This document shows, piece by piece, positions 16,068-26,400 of a DNA stretch of 64,000 nucleotides. A program made the position numbers and the translations under genes. The DNA is from Arthrospira sp. PCC 9108 (GTDB lineage Bacteria; Cyanobacteriota; Cyanobacteriia; Cyanobacteriales; Microcoleaceae): positions 4,650,501-4,714,500 of the forward strand of contig CP066886.1 of the NCBI GenBank assembly GCA_016745315.1. The letters are read 5' to 3'. Below the pieces are notes generated by a model, which was given only the letters and a program-made list of their open reading frames with translations, had not been told where the DNA came from and did not search any database. Each line of letters begins with the position of its first letter. The first letter of the stretch is position 1.

Positions 16068-17453
16068 TCAATTATCCATTTCATTTTCATTTTCCGTTAA
16101 TTTTTCTTCGAGGGATTGAATTGTGTTGAGAGTCGCCTGTGCAGCTTCTGGATCTCCAGCTTCTTCGATGATAGATAAAGCACTTTTTAGAGTTTCTAGG
16201 GCTTGGGAATAGTTGCCCAATTGCTCATGAATTGAGCCTAACTGATTAAGGATTTGACTAATCTCTGGCTGCTGTTCTGATTCTCGATAAACTTCTAGGG
16301 CTTGCTGATAAATTTCTAAGGCTTTTTCCCACATTTCCTGACTGTTATAAATGCGACCTATCTGGGTAAGTGCCGTCCCCGCTAGACCAAAATCATTAGC
16401 TTCCTTAGCCAAATTAGCAGCCTGCTGATAGGTTTCGATCGCTTGAGGAAACTGGTCTAAATTTTCGTAGATAATCCCCATTAAATTCAAGATACGAGCC
16501 GCCCCAGCGTTATCTCTGATGCGTTCTAAGAGTTGAGCCGCTTGCTGAAAGTGTACTAAGGCTTGGAAATCATCTCCATTTTCGCGGTAGATATAACCCA
16601 TATTACTTAACAACCGTCCCACCCCGGCTTGGTCTCCTATTTGTCGGCGGAAAGCCAGGGCTTGTTGATAAATTTCTAGGGCTCTTTCTACCTCTCCTAT
16701 GCTAAAATAAAGTGCCCCTAAATTGTTGAGGGTGCGGGAAAGATCCCGTAAATTGCCAACCTCTTGACGAATAGCCCGGGCTTGTTGATAATAGTCGAGG
16801 GCTTGGGTGGGTTGAGCTTGACTGGCATAGACGGCCGCGATATTATGTAAGGATTCCCCGACTTCACTACGATCGCCTGCACTTTGAGCTAGTCTCAGTG
16901 CTTCTTTGTGGTGTTCTAGGGCTTGGGGAAATTCACCCTGTTGGCGGTGAAGAAAACCCAGAAGGTTGAGACTGCGGGCTTTACCACTTTCGACTAGAGC
17001 CGTTTCCGAGGCTCCCTGGGGGTTTTGTTGGCGGTAAATTTCCAGGGCTTCAGAAATAGCTGGTAAAGCGCGATCGCTTTCGTTAAAATTGCTGTAAACT
17101 TCACCAATAGCATTCAGTGTTTCGGCCACAGCCAAGCGATCGCCTTGGTTCCGGCGGATTGACAATGCCTGTTCTAGGCTTTCTATGGCTTCGCGATGTT
17201 CGCCTTTATGGAATTGCTCAACTCCCTGATTGTGTAATTGATTATGATCAACAGATGGGTTGTCAATTTCCGAAGTTGGGGATGGTTCCGCAGATGGTTC
17301 CTCCTGAGCTAGAATAGGTGCGATCGTGAACACCAACACAGTCGCACCCATAAGCATCAAAATCGGTATATTCCGCAGTTTGAGGCTAAACCAGAGCAGT
17401 GGTCGTCTGGGAACTCCAATAGATAAAGCAGATTTTAATATCATTGCTGTCAT
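16068..17453 (-). CDS. Tetratricopeptide-repeat protein, probably exported or membrane-anchored
   Basis: 461 residues. After a basic N-terminus a hydrophobic stretch (IPILMLMGATVLVFTIAPILA, about residues 29-49) is followed by QEEPSAEPSP, as in a signal peptide or signal anchor. From about residue 70 there are roughly nine TPR units with the consensus ALEIYQQAL and spacing of about 40 residues, a Kinesin-light-chain-like pattern common in cyanobacteria. No catalytic domain is seen, so it is a scaffold protein of unknown partner. The last codons and stop overlap the end of the repeat array. Divergent from cofH with 68 bases between starts. Confidence 0.85.
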   Translation of the reverse strand: MTAMILKSALSIGVPRRPLLWFSLKLRNIPILMLMGATVLVFTIAPILAQEEPSAEPSPTSEIDNPSVDHNQLHNQGVEQFHKGEHREAIESLEQALSIRRNQGDRLAVAETLNAIGEVYSNFNESDRALPAISEALEIYRQQNPQGASETALVESGKARSLNLLGFLHRQQGEFPQALEHHKEALRLAQSAGDRSEVGESLHNIAAVYASQAQPTQALDYYQQARAIRQEVGNLRDLSRTLNNLGALYFSIGEVERALEIYQQALAFRRQIGDQAGVGRLLSNMGYIYRENGDDFQALVHFQQAAQLLERIRDNAGAARILNLMGIIYENLDQFPQAIETYQQAANLAKEANDFGLAGTALTQIGRIYNSQEMWEKALEIYQQALEVYRESEQQPEISQILNQLGSIHEQLGNYSQALETLKSALSIIEEAGDPEAAQATLNTIQSLEEKLTENENEMDN

Positions 17454-17521
17454 TCAACTAATTAAGGAACTTGAGTAAATATGCTGACCGATTTAACTTG
17501 GGAGACTATTGATTAGATTGT

Positions 17522-18658
17522 ATGTTAACTCAAACCGTTGATGCCATTTTGGATTGTGCCTCAGAGGGGGCTGATTTATCCCCAGAGCAAGGATTAATCC
17601 TACTAGAAGCCAATCACCCGAAAGTTACCGAACCCCTGCGAGAAGTGGCAGATAAGTGGCGATCGCGTGATTGTGGAGATACTGTAACCTATGTAATTAA
17701 TCGCAATCTCAATTTTACCAACATTTGCGAACAGCATTGCAATTTTTGCGCTTTTCGGCGTGATGAAGGGGAAGCCGGGGCGTTTTGGTTGGGTTTTGAG
17801 CAAATTCTCCAAAAAGCCAAAGATGCTGTCGAAAGGGGAGCCACCGAAATTTGTATGCAGGGGGGATTAAATCCCAAGGCTCAGATTAACGGTCAGTTTT
17901 TACCCTATTATCTCCAGTTGGTGAAGACCATCAAAAATGAGTTTCCTAATTTACACCTTCATGCTTTTTCCCCCCAGGAAGTGCAATTTATTGCCCGTGG
18001 CGATCGCCTCAGTTATGATGTAGTCATAGGTTCACTGCGGGATGCTGGAGTCGGTTCTATGCCAGGAACAGCCGCCGAAGTGTTAGATGATCGCATTCGC
18101 CAGGTCATCTGTCCAGAAAAAATTAATACAGCCACCTGGTTAGAAATTGTAGAAACCGCCCACAGTCTAGGAGTTCCCACCACTAGCACCATCTTATGTG
18201 GTCACATTGAAACCCACCAACAGCAGATCGCCCACTTGCAAAAATTGCGATCGCTACAACAAAAAGCCATTGACCGCAATTATCCCGCCCGCATTACCGA
18301 ATTTATCGCCCTGCCTTTTGTCGGGGAACAAGCACCTCCGTCCTTACGCCGCCGGGTAGGACGAGACCAACCAATTTTAACTGATAGCCTCAGACTCATG
18401 GCTGTAGCCCGGATTTTCCTCGGTAACTGGATTATGAACCATCAACCTAGTTGGGTAAAATTGGGTTTATCCGGTGCCACAGAAGCCCTAAAATGGGGCT
18501 GTAATGATATCGGCGGCACCTTAATGGAAGAACATATCACCACTATGGCAGGAGCTACGGGGGGAACCTGCCAGACTGTAAAAGACCTTCAACAGGCGAT
18601 CGCCTCAGTCGGGCGAAAACCTCTCCAGCGTGATACCCTATATAGCATTATCCATTGA
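17522..18658 (+). CDS. cofH: 7,8-didemethyl-8-hydroxy-5-deazariboflavin (FO) synthase subunit 2, radical SAM
   Basis: With CofG it makes FO (8-HDF), the deazaflavin antenna of many cyanobacterial photolyases, from tyrosine and a flavin precursor. 378 residues, normal length. The radical SAM cluster motif CEQHCNFC (Cys-x3-Cys-x2-Cys) lies near residue 69, followed by CMQGGLNP, HAFSPQEV, a SYDVVIGSLRDAGVGSMPGT stretch, and the C-terminal GGTLMEEHI and GATGG motifs typical of CofH/MqnC-like proteins. CofH fits better than MqnC because of the FSPQE and GTAAEVLDD context. cofG is not in this window. The photolyase gene is nearby. Confidence 0.9.
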   Translation: MLTQTVDAILDCASEGADLSPEQGLILLEANHPKVTEPLREVADKWRSRDCGDTVTYVINRNLNFTNICEQHCNFCAFRRDEGEAGAFWLGFEQILQKAKDAVERGATEICMQGGLNPKAQINGQFLPYYLQLVKTIKNEFPNLHLHAFSPQEVQFIARGDRLSYDVVIGSLRDAGVGSMPGTAAEVLDDRIRQVICPEKINTATWLEIVETAHSLGVPTTSTILCGHIETHQQQIAHLQKLRSLQQKAIDRNYPARITEFIALPFVGEQAPPSLRRRVGRDQPILTDSLRLMAVARIFLGNWIMNHQPSWVKLGLSGATEALKWGCNDIGGTLMEEHITTMAGATGGTCQTVKDLQQAIASVGRKPLQRDTLYSIIH

Positions 18659-18752
18659 TTTCCCCCAACCGTAAATCACTACTAACAGTAGGTGTTATAA
18701 TCTTGCGAGTCGAGCTAAGGCCAGTGAGTCTCACATAACGGCTATATGCGAA

Positions 18753-21044
18753 ATGTCGCCAAATATGTCATCTAAAAAGCCGGACCCGAAGTCAAATACA
18801 GTTATAAGTGCCATCACCCAGGTTGTGCAGACCATTCACGCCAGAGTTAACTTCTCCCGGCTGGTACTAAGGCCTAATAGTAGGGTTCCTGAACTTTGGG
18901 TGCAAAATGCTGATGCGGATAAGGCTGATGTTTATCCGCTATTAGGCGATCGCTATGTGATTGGTCGTTCTTCGCGATCTAGTGATATCGTGGTTCGCAA
19001 TCCTGTAGTTAGTCAGGTGCATCTGTGTTTATTACGTCAGCCACCACATAAAACCATTTTGGGAGAACATCCCTCTCGACAATTTTTGCTCCAAGACGAA
19101 AGCTCAACCAATGGAGTCTATAAGGGACGGCGGCGGCTTCAGGTTTTTCCCCTGCGTCATGGGGATGTCATTACTTTGGGCCCCCCGGAACTCGCTAATG
19201 GTGTTCGGGTTCAGTATGTAGATCCACCACCCCTATATCTGCGGTTACTGTGCTCTGGTCTTTATACCTTCTGTGGTATTAGTGCTTTGGTCGCCTTAAT
19301 CGTTTTGTGGCAGTGGCAATATTTTACCGTGCGACCTCTGCCTCGCTCTATCAATGGCCCGGTAGTCGTTTATTCCCGTGATCATCAGCCTCTGCGGGGT
19401 ACAACCAACAATAATTTACAACTGGAATTAGAGGCTTTATCCGATTTTTCCTCTTACCTACCAAAGGCCGTTATAGCTTCGGAAGATAGCCGCTTTTATT
19501 GGCACATGGGTATTGACCCCATCGGAATTTTCAGGGCTTTTATCACGAATTTACAAGGCGGTGCAATTAGAGAAGGTGGCAGCACGATTTCCCAGCAGTT
19601 AGCCCGCACTTTATTTAGGGAGTACGTCGGCACAGAAGATTCCGCCTGGCGGAAATCCAGAGAGGCGATCGTCGCCCTTAAATTAGAGACTTTTTATGGG
19701 AAAGATACTCTCTTACTTACCTATTTAAACCGAGTCTATTTAGGCTTAGACCTCTATGGTTTTGAAAATGCCGCTCAGTTCTATTTTGGCAAATCTGCCG
19801 CTAATTTAACCCTGTCCGAAGCTGCAACACTGGCAGGTATTTTGCCCGCCCCCAATAGTTTTAATCCTATTCAAAATTATGAGTTAGCCGTCCAGTATCG
19901 CGATCGCGTATTGGCGAGAATGGAAGCCCTGGGAATGATTAACTCTGAAGAAGCCGATCGGGCGAGGCGATCGCGTATTGAAATTAACCCCAGGGCGCGG
20001 GAAATTCTCGAAAGTACCATTGCACCCTACTTTTATGATTATGTATTTACCGAAATAGAGAGACTTCTCGGCAGTCAATTGGCGCGAGAGGGTAACTTTA
20101 TTGTCGAAACCTCTTTAGATCCTCAAATGCAAGCCGTCGCTGAGAGGTCTTTGCAACAACATCTAGCTACCGTCGGCGCTGGTGCTGGCTTTTCTCAGGG
20201 GGGAATAGTCACTCTCGACTCCAGTAATGGCGCAGTTATGGCTATGGTCGGAGGAATCAGTTATGGGGATAGTCAATTTAACCGCGTGACTCAAGCCCTA
20301 CGACAGCCCGGATCTACCTTTAAGCTGTTTCCCTATGCCGCCGCCTTAGATAAGGGTATACCCCCCGGTAGAACCTATTCCTGTGAACCTCTCACTTGGC
20401 AAGGACAAACTTTTAGAGGATGCGATCGCAGTAGTGGGTCTGTCGATATGTATCGGGGTATGGCTTTATCCGAAAACGTCACCGCCCTAAGAGTCGCCCA
20501 GGAGGTCGGCTTAAATTCCGTCGTCGATATGGCACGACGGCTAGGCATTCGCTCCGATTTAAATCCGGTTCCCGGTTTGGTTTTGGGTCAAAGTGAAGTT
20601 ACCCTGCTAGAGATGACTGGCGCTTTTAATGTCATGGCTAATCGCGGTTTAGCTCACTATCCCCACGGCATTAGACGTATTTTAGATAGTAGTGATTGCA
20701 CCGATGCGATCGATATTAATAGCTGTCGGGTCATTTATGCCTATGATCGAGAAAATCCCAGAGTCCCCCAGGTCGTTTCTCCCCTCGTCACAGAAACTAT
20801 GACTTCCATGCTACAGGGAGTAATTCGTTGGGGCACAGGTCAGGATGCTAGTTTGGGTTTAGGGGAAGCTGGAAAAACTGGCACCACCAACTCCAATGTT
20901 GACCTCTGGTTTATTGGCTATATACCCAATCAGAGACTCACCACAGGCATTTGGCTCGGTAATGATGACAATTCCCCTACTTTCGGCAGTAGCGCTAATG
21001 CAGCTCAATTATGGGGCGATTATATGCGCCAGATCCTCCCTTGA
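18753..21044 (+). CDS. Class A penicillin-binding protein with N-terminal FHA domain
   Basis: Bifunctional peptidoglycan synthase, 763 residues. An FHA phosphothreonine-binding domain occupies about residues 55-150 (RYVIGRSSRSSDIVV, then DESSTNGVY). A membrane segment follows (about 170-193), then the GT51 glycosyltransferase domain (ASEDSRFYWHMGIDPIG, EGGSTISQQLARTL) and the transpeptidase domain with GSTFK (Ser521), SEN and KTGTT (Lys708). The FHA fusion suggests control by Ser/Thr kinases, which the family combination supports, but no dedicated kinase neighbour exists here. An alternative ATG four codons later is possible. Confidence 0.93.
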   Translation: MSPNMSSKKPDPKSNTVISAITQVVQTIHARVNFSRLVLRPNSRVPELWVQNADADKADVYPLLGDRYVIGRSSRSSDIVVRNPVVSQVHLCLLRQPPHKTILGEHPSRQFLLQDESSTNGVYKGRRRLQVFPLRHGDVITLGPPELANGVRVQYVDPPPLYLRLLCSGLYTFCGISALVALIVLWQWQYFTVRPLPRSINGPVVVYSRDHQPLRGTTNNNLQLELEALSDFSSYLPKAVIASEDSRFYWHMGIDPIGIFRAFITNLQGGAIREGGSTISQQLARTLFREYVGTEDSAWRKSREAIVALKLETFYGKDTLLLTYLNRVYLGLDLYGFENAAQFYFGKSAANLTLSEAATLAGILPAPNSFNPIQNYELAVQYRDRVLARMEALGMINSEEADRARRSRIEINPRAREILESTIAPYFYDYVFTEIERLLGSQLAREGNFIVETSLDPQMQAVAERSLQQHLATVGAGAGFSQGGIVTLDSSNGAVMAMVGGISYGDSQFNRVTQALRQPGSTFKLFPYAAALDKGIPPGRTYSCEPLTWQGQTFRGCDRSSGSVDMYRGMALSENVTALRVAQEVGLNSVVDMARRLGIRSDLNPVPGLVLGQSEVTLLEMTGAFNVMANRGLAHYPHGIRRILDSSDCTDAIDINSCRVIYAYDRENPRVPQVVSPLVTETMTSMLQGVIRWGTGQDASLGLGEAGKTGTTNSNVDLWFIGYIPNQRLTTGIWLGNDDNSPTFGSSANAAQLWGDYMRQILP

Positions 21045-21120
21045 GGTTAGCCAACTATCACCAAAAAGACTAGGGTAGAGACCACATTCCACAATCCCTA
21101 CCCTAACCTTAAATTTTTAG

Positions 21121-21193
21121 TACCCCCAAGGGAATTCGAATCCCTGTCGCCTCCGTGAAAGGGAGGTGTCCTAGGCCTCTAGACGATGGGGGC
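21121..21193 (-). tRNA. tRNA-Glu (anticodon TTC)
   Basis: 73-nt tRNA read leftwards: acceptor GCCCCCA with 3' strand TGGGGGT plus discriminator A, D arm TCGTCTAGAGGCCTAGGAC, anticodon stem CCTCC/GGAGG around CTTTCAC (TTC), T arm AGGGA-TTCGAAT-TCCCT. The body matches the conserved cyanobacterial tRNA-Glu, which also feeds tetrapyrrole synthesis. CCA not encoded. Confidence 0.96.
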
Positions 21194-21624
21194 TTGTGTT
21201 TGTGTTTCGCCTTTGATTTTCGAGCTTTTTGCGCTCTCACCTTTATTAACTTAGCGAATCTTTCAACTTCTGTCAACCCTTTTGCCGATTTTTTTTTGAC
21301 TTTTTTCTGGCAGCCGCTTAATCTCCCTCTGGGTAAGCGTTTCGGCTTCTAACTTCCCGTATATTTCCGAGTCCCTAGAACCATAACCGCCACCATCAAG
21401 CCTCTGGCTCCATCCTAACATGACCCCTTAAATCTAGCCATCAGTCTCCCCAGAGCCAGACAGACCCCCACCACTCTCACCTCATCACCATCACCTCAGA
21501 ATTGATACAGCCACATCAGACAGCATCTGAACTGAGTCTCAAACCCCCATATTATTAAAGGTTGGGGCAATGATTATATGCTACAATTACCCAACATCGG
21601 CGAGTTAAAAACAGGGTAAATATC
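21194..21624. other. Intergenic region without a recognisable gene
   Basis: 431 bases after tRNA-Glu. No convincing reading frame, repeat or RNA was seen. Near the 3' end, GATTATATGCTACAATTACCC could hold a -10 box (TACAAT or TATATG) for the parA-like gene; ACAGGGT about 8 bases before its ATG is a weak ribosome-binding candidate. Confidence 0.4.
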
Positions 21625-22689
21625 ATGGTTCAGAAAATCGCACTATTTAATCACAAAGGCGGAGTCAGTAAAACCACCACCACATTTAACTTGGGTTGGA
21701 TGTTAGCATCAAAAGGCAAAAAAGTGATTATTGTAGATGCTGACCCACAATGTAATTTAACTGGTATGGCTTTAGAACAAGATACCGAAGATGACCAAGC
21801 CAGAATCGAAGCTATCTACAATACACATTCAAACATTAAGACCGGACTCGCCCCAGCTTTTGAAGGTCAACCTAAAGCCATTGAAGCCGTCAATTGTGTT
21901 CCTTTATTAGGTCAAGAAGGCTTATTTTTACTTCCGGGTCATGTGGGATTTGCTGAGTATGAAGTTACCCTAGGTATTGCTCAAGAGTTAAGTAGTTCCA
22001 TTCAAACACTCCAAAATTTACCCGGGTCTATTACTGCATTGTTTAACAAAACTGCCGCGCTCTTTAATGCGGATTATATTTTAATTGATATGAGTCCTAG
22101 CTTGAATTCAATTAATCAAAATTTGTTGATGACCAGCGACTTTTTTATCATTCCTACTACCGCTGATTTCTTCTCCGTGATGGCGATCGAATCCTTGAGT
22201 AAAATTTTGCCTAAATGGTCATTATGGGCTAAAAAAGCCAGTTCGTCACCGATTTTAAAAGAGGCAATCTATCCATTTCCTGATTTTAAACTTCGCTTTC
22301 TGGGAACTATTATTCAGAATTATCGAATTATTCACGGTAAGGAAACTGTGGCTTTTCAAAAATGGATTGACAAAATCGAGGCAGATGTTAAAGATAAATT
22401 AGTTCCTGTGTTCAGCCAATCTGGTTTAATGTTACCTACTCCCAGTTATTTTGAGCAAGGTATTAGCGAAACTTTTACTTTAACCAAGATTTCTAACTTT
22501 AATAGTCTAATTGCCCTTTCTCAAAAGCATCAAACTCCCATTTATGATTTAACTCGTGAGCAATTAAGACAAGCTGGAAAAGTTTTAACAAACAATCGGA
22601 AAAAACAGGAAGAATTTCGTGGGGTATTTGCAGACCTAGCAGATAAAGTTATCGGATTAACTTCTCAGAGTTATGCAATTAGCGCTTGA
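21625..22689 (+). CDS. ParA/MinD-like ATPase of a two-gene HEPN module
   Basis: 354 residues. The deviant Walker A motif KGGVSKT (residues 11-17, signature lysine K11) is followed by the Walker A' region IIVDADPQCNLTG and a Walker B strand YILIDMSPSLNS, so this is a SIMIBI-class ParA ATPase able to dimerise on ATP. After about residue 190 it has a family-specific middle (LRFLGTIIQNYRIIHGKETV) and a C-terminal helical part. It is not next to a ParB gene or to replication genes. Its last 17 bases overlap the start of the downstream HEPN gene, so the two are co-translated. Likely role: regulator or partner of the HEPN protein; a plasmid-partition role is less likely on context. Confidence 0.85.
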   Translation: MVQKIALFNHKGGVSKTTTTFNLGWMLASKGKKVIIVDADPQCNLTGMALEQDTEDDQARIEAIYNTHSNIKTGLAPAFEGQPKAIEAVNCVPLLGQEGLFLLPGHVGFAEYEVTLGIAQELSSSIQTLQNLPGSITALFNKTAALFNADYILIDMSPSLNSINQNLLMTSDFFIIPTTADFFSVMAIESLSKILPKWSLWAKKASSSPILKEAIYPFPDFKLRFLGTIIQNYRIIHGKETVAFQKWIDKIEADVKDKLVPVFSQSGLMLPTPSYFEQGISETFTLTKISNFNSLIALSQKHQTPIYDLTREQLRQAGKVLTNNRKKQEEFRGVFADLADKVIGLTSQSYAISA

Positions 22690-23401
22690 CCAATTTCGGG
22701 TCAGTATTGCTCGTGTTAGGGATTTAATTGATGTTCATAACTATATTAAATCTCAATCGACCCCGGCTTTAGATTTATCTGATATTTTACGAGCATCCCT
22801 GGTTTTAGCCGTGAGTGCGTTAGATTACTATATCCATGAAGTTGTCACCCTGGGAATGTTAGAAATTTATAAAGGTGAACGTCCTCAAACTGCCGCCTTT
22901 TCACGTTTTCAAGTGTCATTAGGTAACACTACCAATGATAGATTAATGCTGATGAATATTGAATCTTGGTTAGAAACAGAAATTCAGTTAAGCCAAGCCG
23001 GGTCATTGCTGCCACCATCTCCCAGTGTATCAGATTTGCTTCCACTGATATCAAGTGCGATTCAAAATAAACTCAATCAAACTTCATTACTCAATGATGA
23101 ACTCCGAGAAAACCTGGGATATAAGAGTTTTCAAAAACCAGATAAAATAGCTGATGCTATTCGTCTTATTTATGACCAAAAATTGTGGGATGAGGTAGCG
23201 CAGCAAATGGGGAAATCAGCATCCGATATCAAACAACAACTTAGCGCAATAGTCGATCGCAGAAATAAAATTGCTCATCAAGCTGATATAGACCCTTCTT
23301 TTGGTATCGGAAACAGATGGCCTATTTATGACTGTCTAGTTAGCGACTGCGTTGATTTTCTTGAACAACTTGTAGAAACTATACACCAAGTCTTAACATA
23401 A
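22673..23401 (+). CDS. HEPN-domain protein, candidate RNase effector
   Basis: 242 residues, mostly helical by composition. The region DILRASLVLAVSALDYYIHEVV (from about residue 38, written here in part) is typical of the RiboL-PSP/MAE_28990-type HEPN families, and near the C-terminus the catalytic HEPN motif R-x4-H is present as R197-NKIA-H202. HEPN proteins with this motif are usually metal-independent RNases in toxin-antitoxin, abortive-infection or CRISPR systems. The start overlaps the end of the ParA-like ATPase gene. No nucleotidyltransferase antitoxin (MNT) is adjacent, so the ATPase is the only visible partner. Function is inferred from the motif and the gene pair. Confidence 0.8.
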   Translation: MQLALDQFRVSIARVRDLIDVHNYIKSQSTPALDLSDILRASLVLAVSALDYYIHEVVTLGMLEIYKGERPQTAAFSRFQVSLGNTTNDRLMLMNIESWLETEIQLSQAGSLLPPSPSVSDLLPLISSAIQNKLNQTSLLNDELRENLGYKSFQKPDKIADAIRLIYDQKLWDEVAQQMGKSASDIKQQLSAIVDRRNKIAHQADIDPSFGIGNRWPIYDCLVSDCVDFLEQLVETIHQVLT

Positions 23402-23463
23402 TTGATGGCGATTACTTGCTATTATCCTCCATTTATGGTATAATAGGCGGAGCTTTTCCGAGT

Positions 23464-26400
23464 CTATCTATCGGATACCACTAACAACCCAGAGGTAGTT
23501 CGTCCGAACTCTTCTGGGTTATATTGTAGATAGGCTCTAGCACCCGGCCAGATAAATTCGCCGGGGGTGACAGAACGTACTAGATAATGAACATGATATG
23601 CACCAGGTATGAGACGATCGCTATAAGCCATAATGCGATCGCGATAAATAGTTTGATAGGCAATTTCCCAACTATCAGCCTGACTTTGTAAGACTTGATT
23701 ACTCGTCTCAAAACTCCTATCAATCGCCTCTAAACCAGCCGGGAGAGGGTCAACAATCATCACTTTATCCACTGGATGATCTGCGATAATTTCCAACCCA
23801 ATATCAAATATCTGTCCCGGTTTCACCGTTAAAGGTTTAGACTCCTCTGTGAGGCTATAGGTTTGCAGACTTTCAGTTTCGTTAGCCGGTCGAATAGTCC
23901 GAATCACCCGAAGACCATTAAGTTGACCTGGCTGCTTTCCTTCTAGGCGATAACTGTATTTTATCCAATAATGTAAATTACCCGAATTTTCAGGTTGAAT
24001 CGATAGTTGATAATTTCCTTGGGGTAATTCTGCCATCGGTAGGTTAAGATTAAAGCTAGAATTACCATCATTTCCTAACTCAATTTGCTCTGATATGTAC
24101 CCCCCCACTTCCAAATTAACCCGGAAACTTTCCGACGTGGTTTGGGTTTGTTGATAAGCCACTAACGCCGTTAACGCTTCGGCGGTATCATAGTCATTTT
24201 GCCAAATTCCCTCACGACGCAGGTTTAACAGACTTTCCACTAATCTACCGATAGTTTCTGGCTGTTGGTTTTGGGTAATATATAAGCGCAATGCTTGAGA
24301 CTGTAAAACCGTCGGAGAGGCTAACCATTGATATCCGGGGGGTAAATTAACCGTCGCTGTCCGTCCCGTTTGATAAATGTGTTTTTGGATATCTTGGAAA
24401 ATCGTATTAAATTCCGTTTCCCATTGGGGGAAGTTGGCTAAATAACCAGCCAGTTTAATTTGGGTGGCGGGGTCAAATTCCCGCCAAGTTCCGTAAATTT
24501 CTGCCATGAAATCACTGCGCGTTTCTCCTAAGTCTGATAAGGCGATTAACGCTTCAAGACGCAGGCGGTTTTTACAGATATTATTAACACAGAAGCCATT
24601 TTCATCAGGATTAGCAACTACTTGATTTAGATAATTTCTGAGGCGATTAATCAGATTATTATTAACCGTAAATCCGGCTTGAGATGCTTTGGCTAAGGAT
24701 TCTGCGGCGTAACTCGATAGTAGCGGATCGGAGATATTCGCGGCGGGAAAATAGCCAAAACCGCCATCTTCTTTTTGTAAGCCGGCTAATCTGTTAATAG
24801 CATCATTAGCTTGCAATTCCAAATCTAAGCCCGATAAATCATTAGGATTTTTCCCAATAATTTGGAGATTACTTGCTATTAATAAACGACTGGCTATGGG
24901 TTCTAAGAATGGTAAAGTTGGCTGTTGGAAAATTTGGGTCGCAGGTTGTGTTAATTGGGGGATTAAACTATTAGCCAGGGAAATAGTTAGACCTCCCGCA
25001 TTGGGGACTACCTTATCATCAATATTAATGGGAATGCTGACGGTTTCGCGGGTAGTCCCGGAAGCGATTACCTGTTCCGTTGTTTCTAGGGGTTTTATCT
25101 CCAAAGGAACTTGAAAACTATCAGTTTTATTTTGCAGTCTGCTGGTGAATTTTACCAGGGAATTTCCTACTTGTTCAACTAACACAGGAAAACGATAGGC
25201 TTGGGTGGCCGTTTCCGCTTGGGTTTTCAGGTGGTGGCTGGTTTTATTCCCCGCTGAAAATAACAGTCCACCACTCAGGTCTCCGGTGATGTCTAATTGT
25301 CCTTTCAGGTTGTCTCGGTTGGTGATGGAAACTCCCGCTAAAAAGCGATCGCCTACCCGCGCGAATGGTGGTAGTATCGGATTAGATAATAGGGATTTGG
25401 TCGTGATAAATGTCGCTTCCCCCGACCCAAATTCTAAATTTTCGTCAGTAGCGATCGCCAGAACTCGCCAGGTGGTTAAATTATCAGGTAACGTAAAATT
25501 AACCGTGGCTTTTCCTTGGGTGTCCGTGATAATTGAACCGTTATAGTAGGCTAACGCTTGGAAGTCTTGACGCAACTTAGATGTATCAATAGTGGCGGCG
25601 GAAAATCCTCCCCCATAACCCCAACCTTTAGCCAACGGTGACATCAATGATTGTATTACCACATCAGGACGGTTATCTGTTAATCGGGTCGATATTGATT
25701 GTTCAGCATATACAGTATCTACTAAGTTGGGGGGTCGGTAGCCGTTAAGTTGCAATATCGCATCATTGACCACCATTAAAGTGATTTGTCCGCTAATCGG
25801 TTGATAATTATCCTTCGTCAACTCTAGGTTAATCGTGGCTTGGGAACCAGGTTGAAATTCCGATTGATTCGGGTTAATTTTGACTTGTAAATACTTCCCA
25901 TTTTTGCTGACATTTAACGGAGTCATCCCGATAGATACTAGATTATCTACGCTTCCCGGTTCCAGTTGTGATAGAGGTTCTCCCTGACGGACTAAGACCG
26001 CTTCTACAGCCACATTAGGTAGCATTTCTGGTGTTACTTGAAAGCGGATTTCTGGTGCGCCGCCTTTCACCGGAATTAGGGTTTTATACAAAATGCGATC
26101 GCGAATTACTGCGAAAAATAACTCTCCCTCCCCATAGGGTGATTGAATTAAAGCCGTTGCTATATCTCCCGGTTGGTAATTATCCCGGTCTAGTTTAATT
26201 TCGAGGCGGTTATCATAACGATTTCCCCAACTCACCGGACTATCACCTGTTATCCAAATTTGAATATCAGTAGCTTTCGGTGTATTTAAGGGGTCCGAAG
26301 CAAATCTCGCCTGAATGCGATAAGACCCTGATTCCCTCGCCGTTAATTCTACAGTTTTCGCAGTATTACCACTCCTGACATCTACAGTATCCACTGTTTC

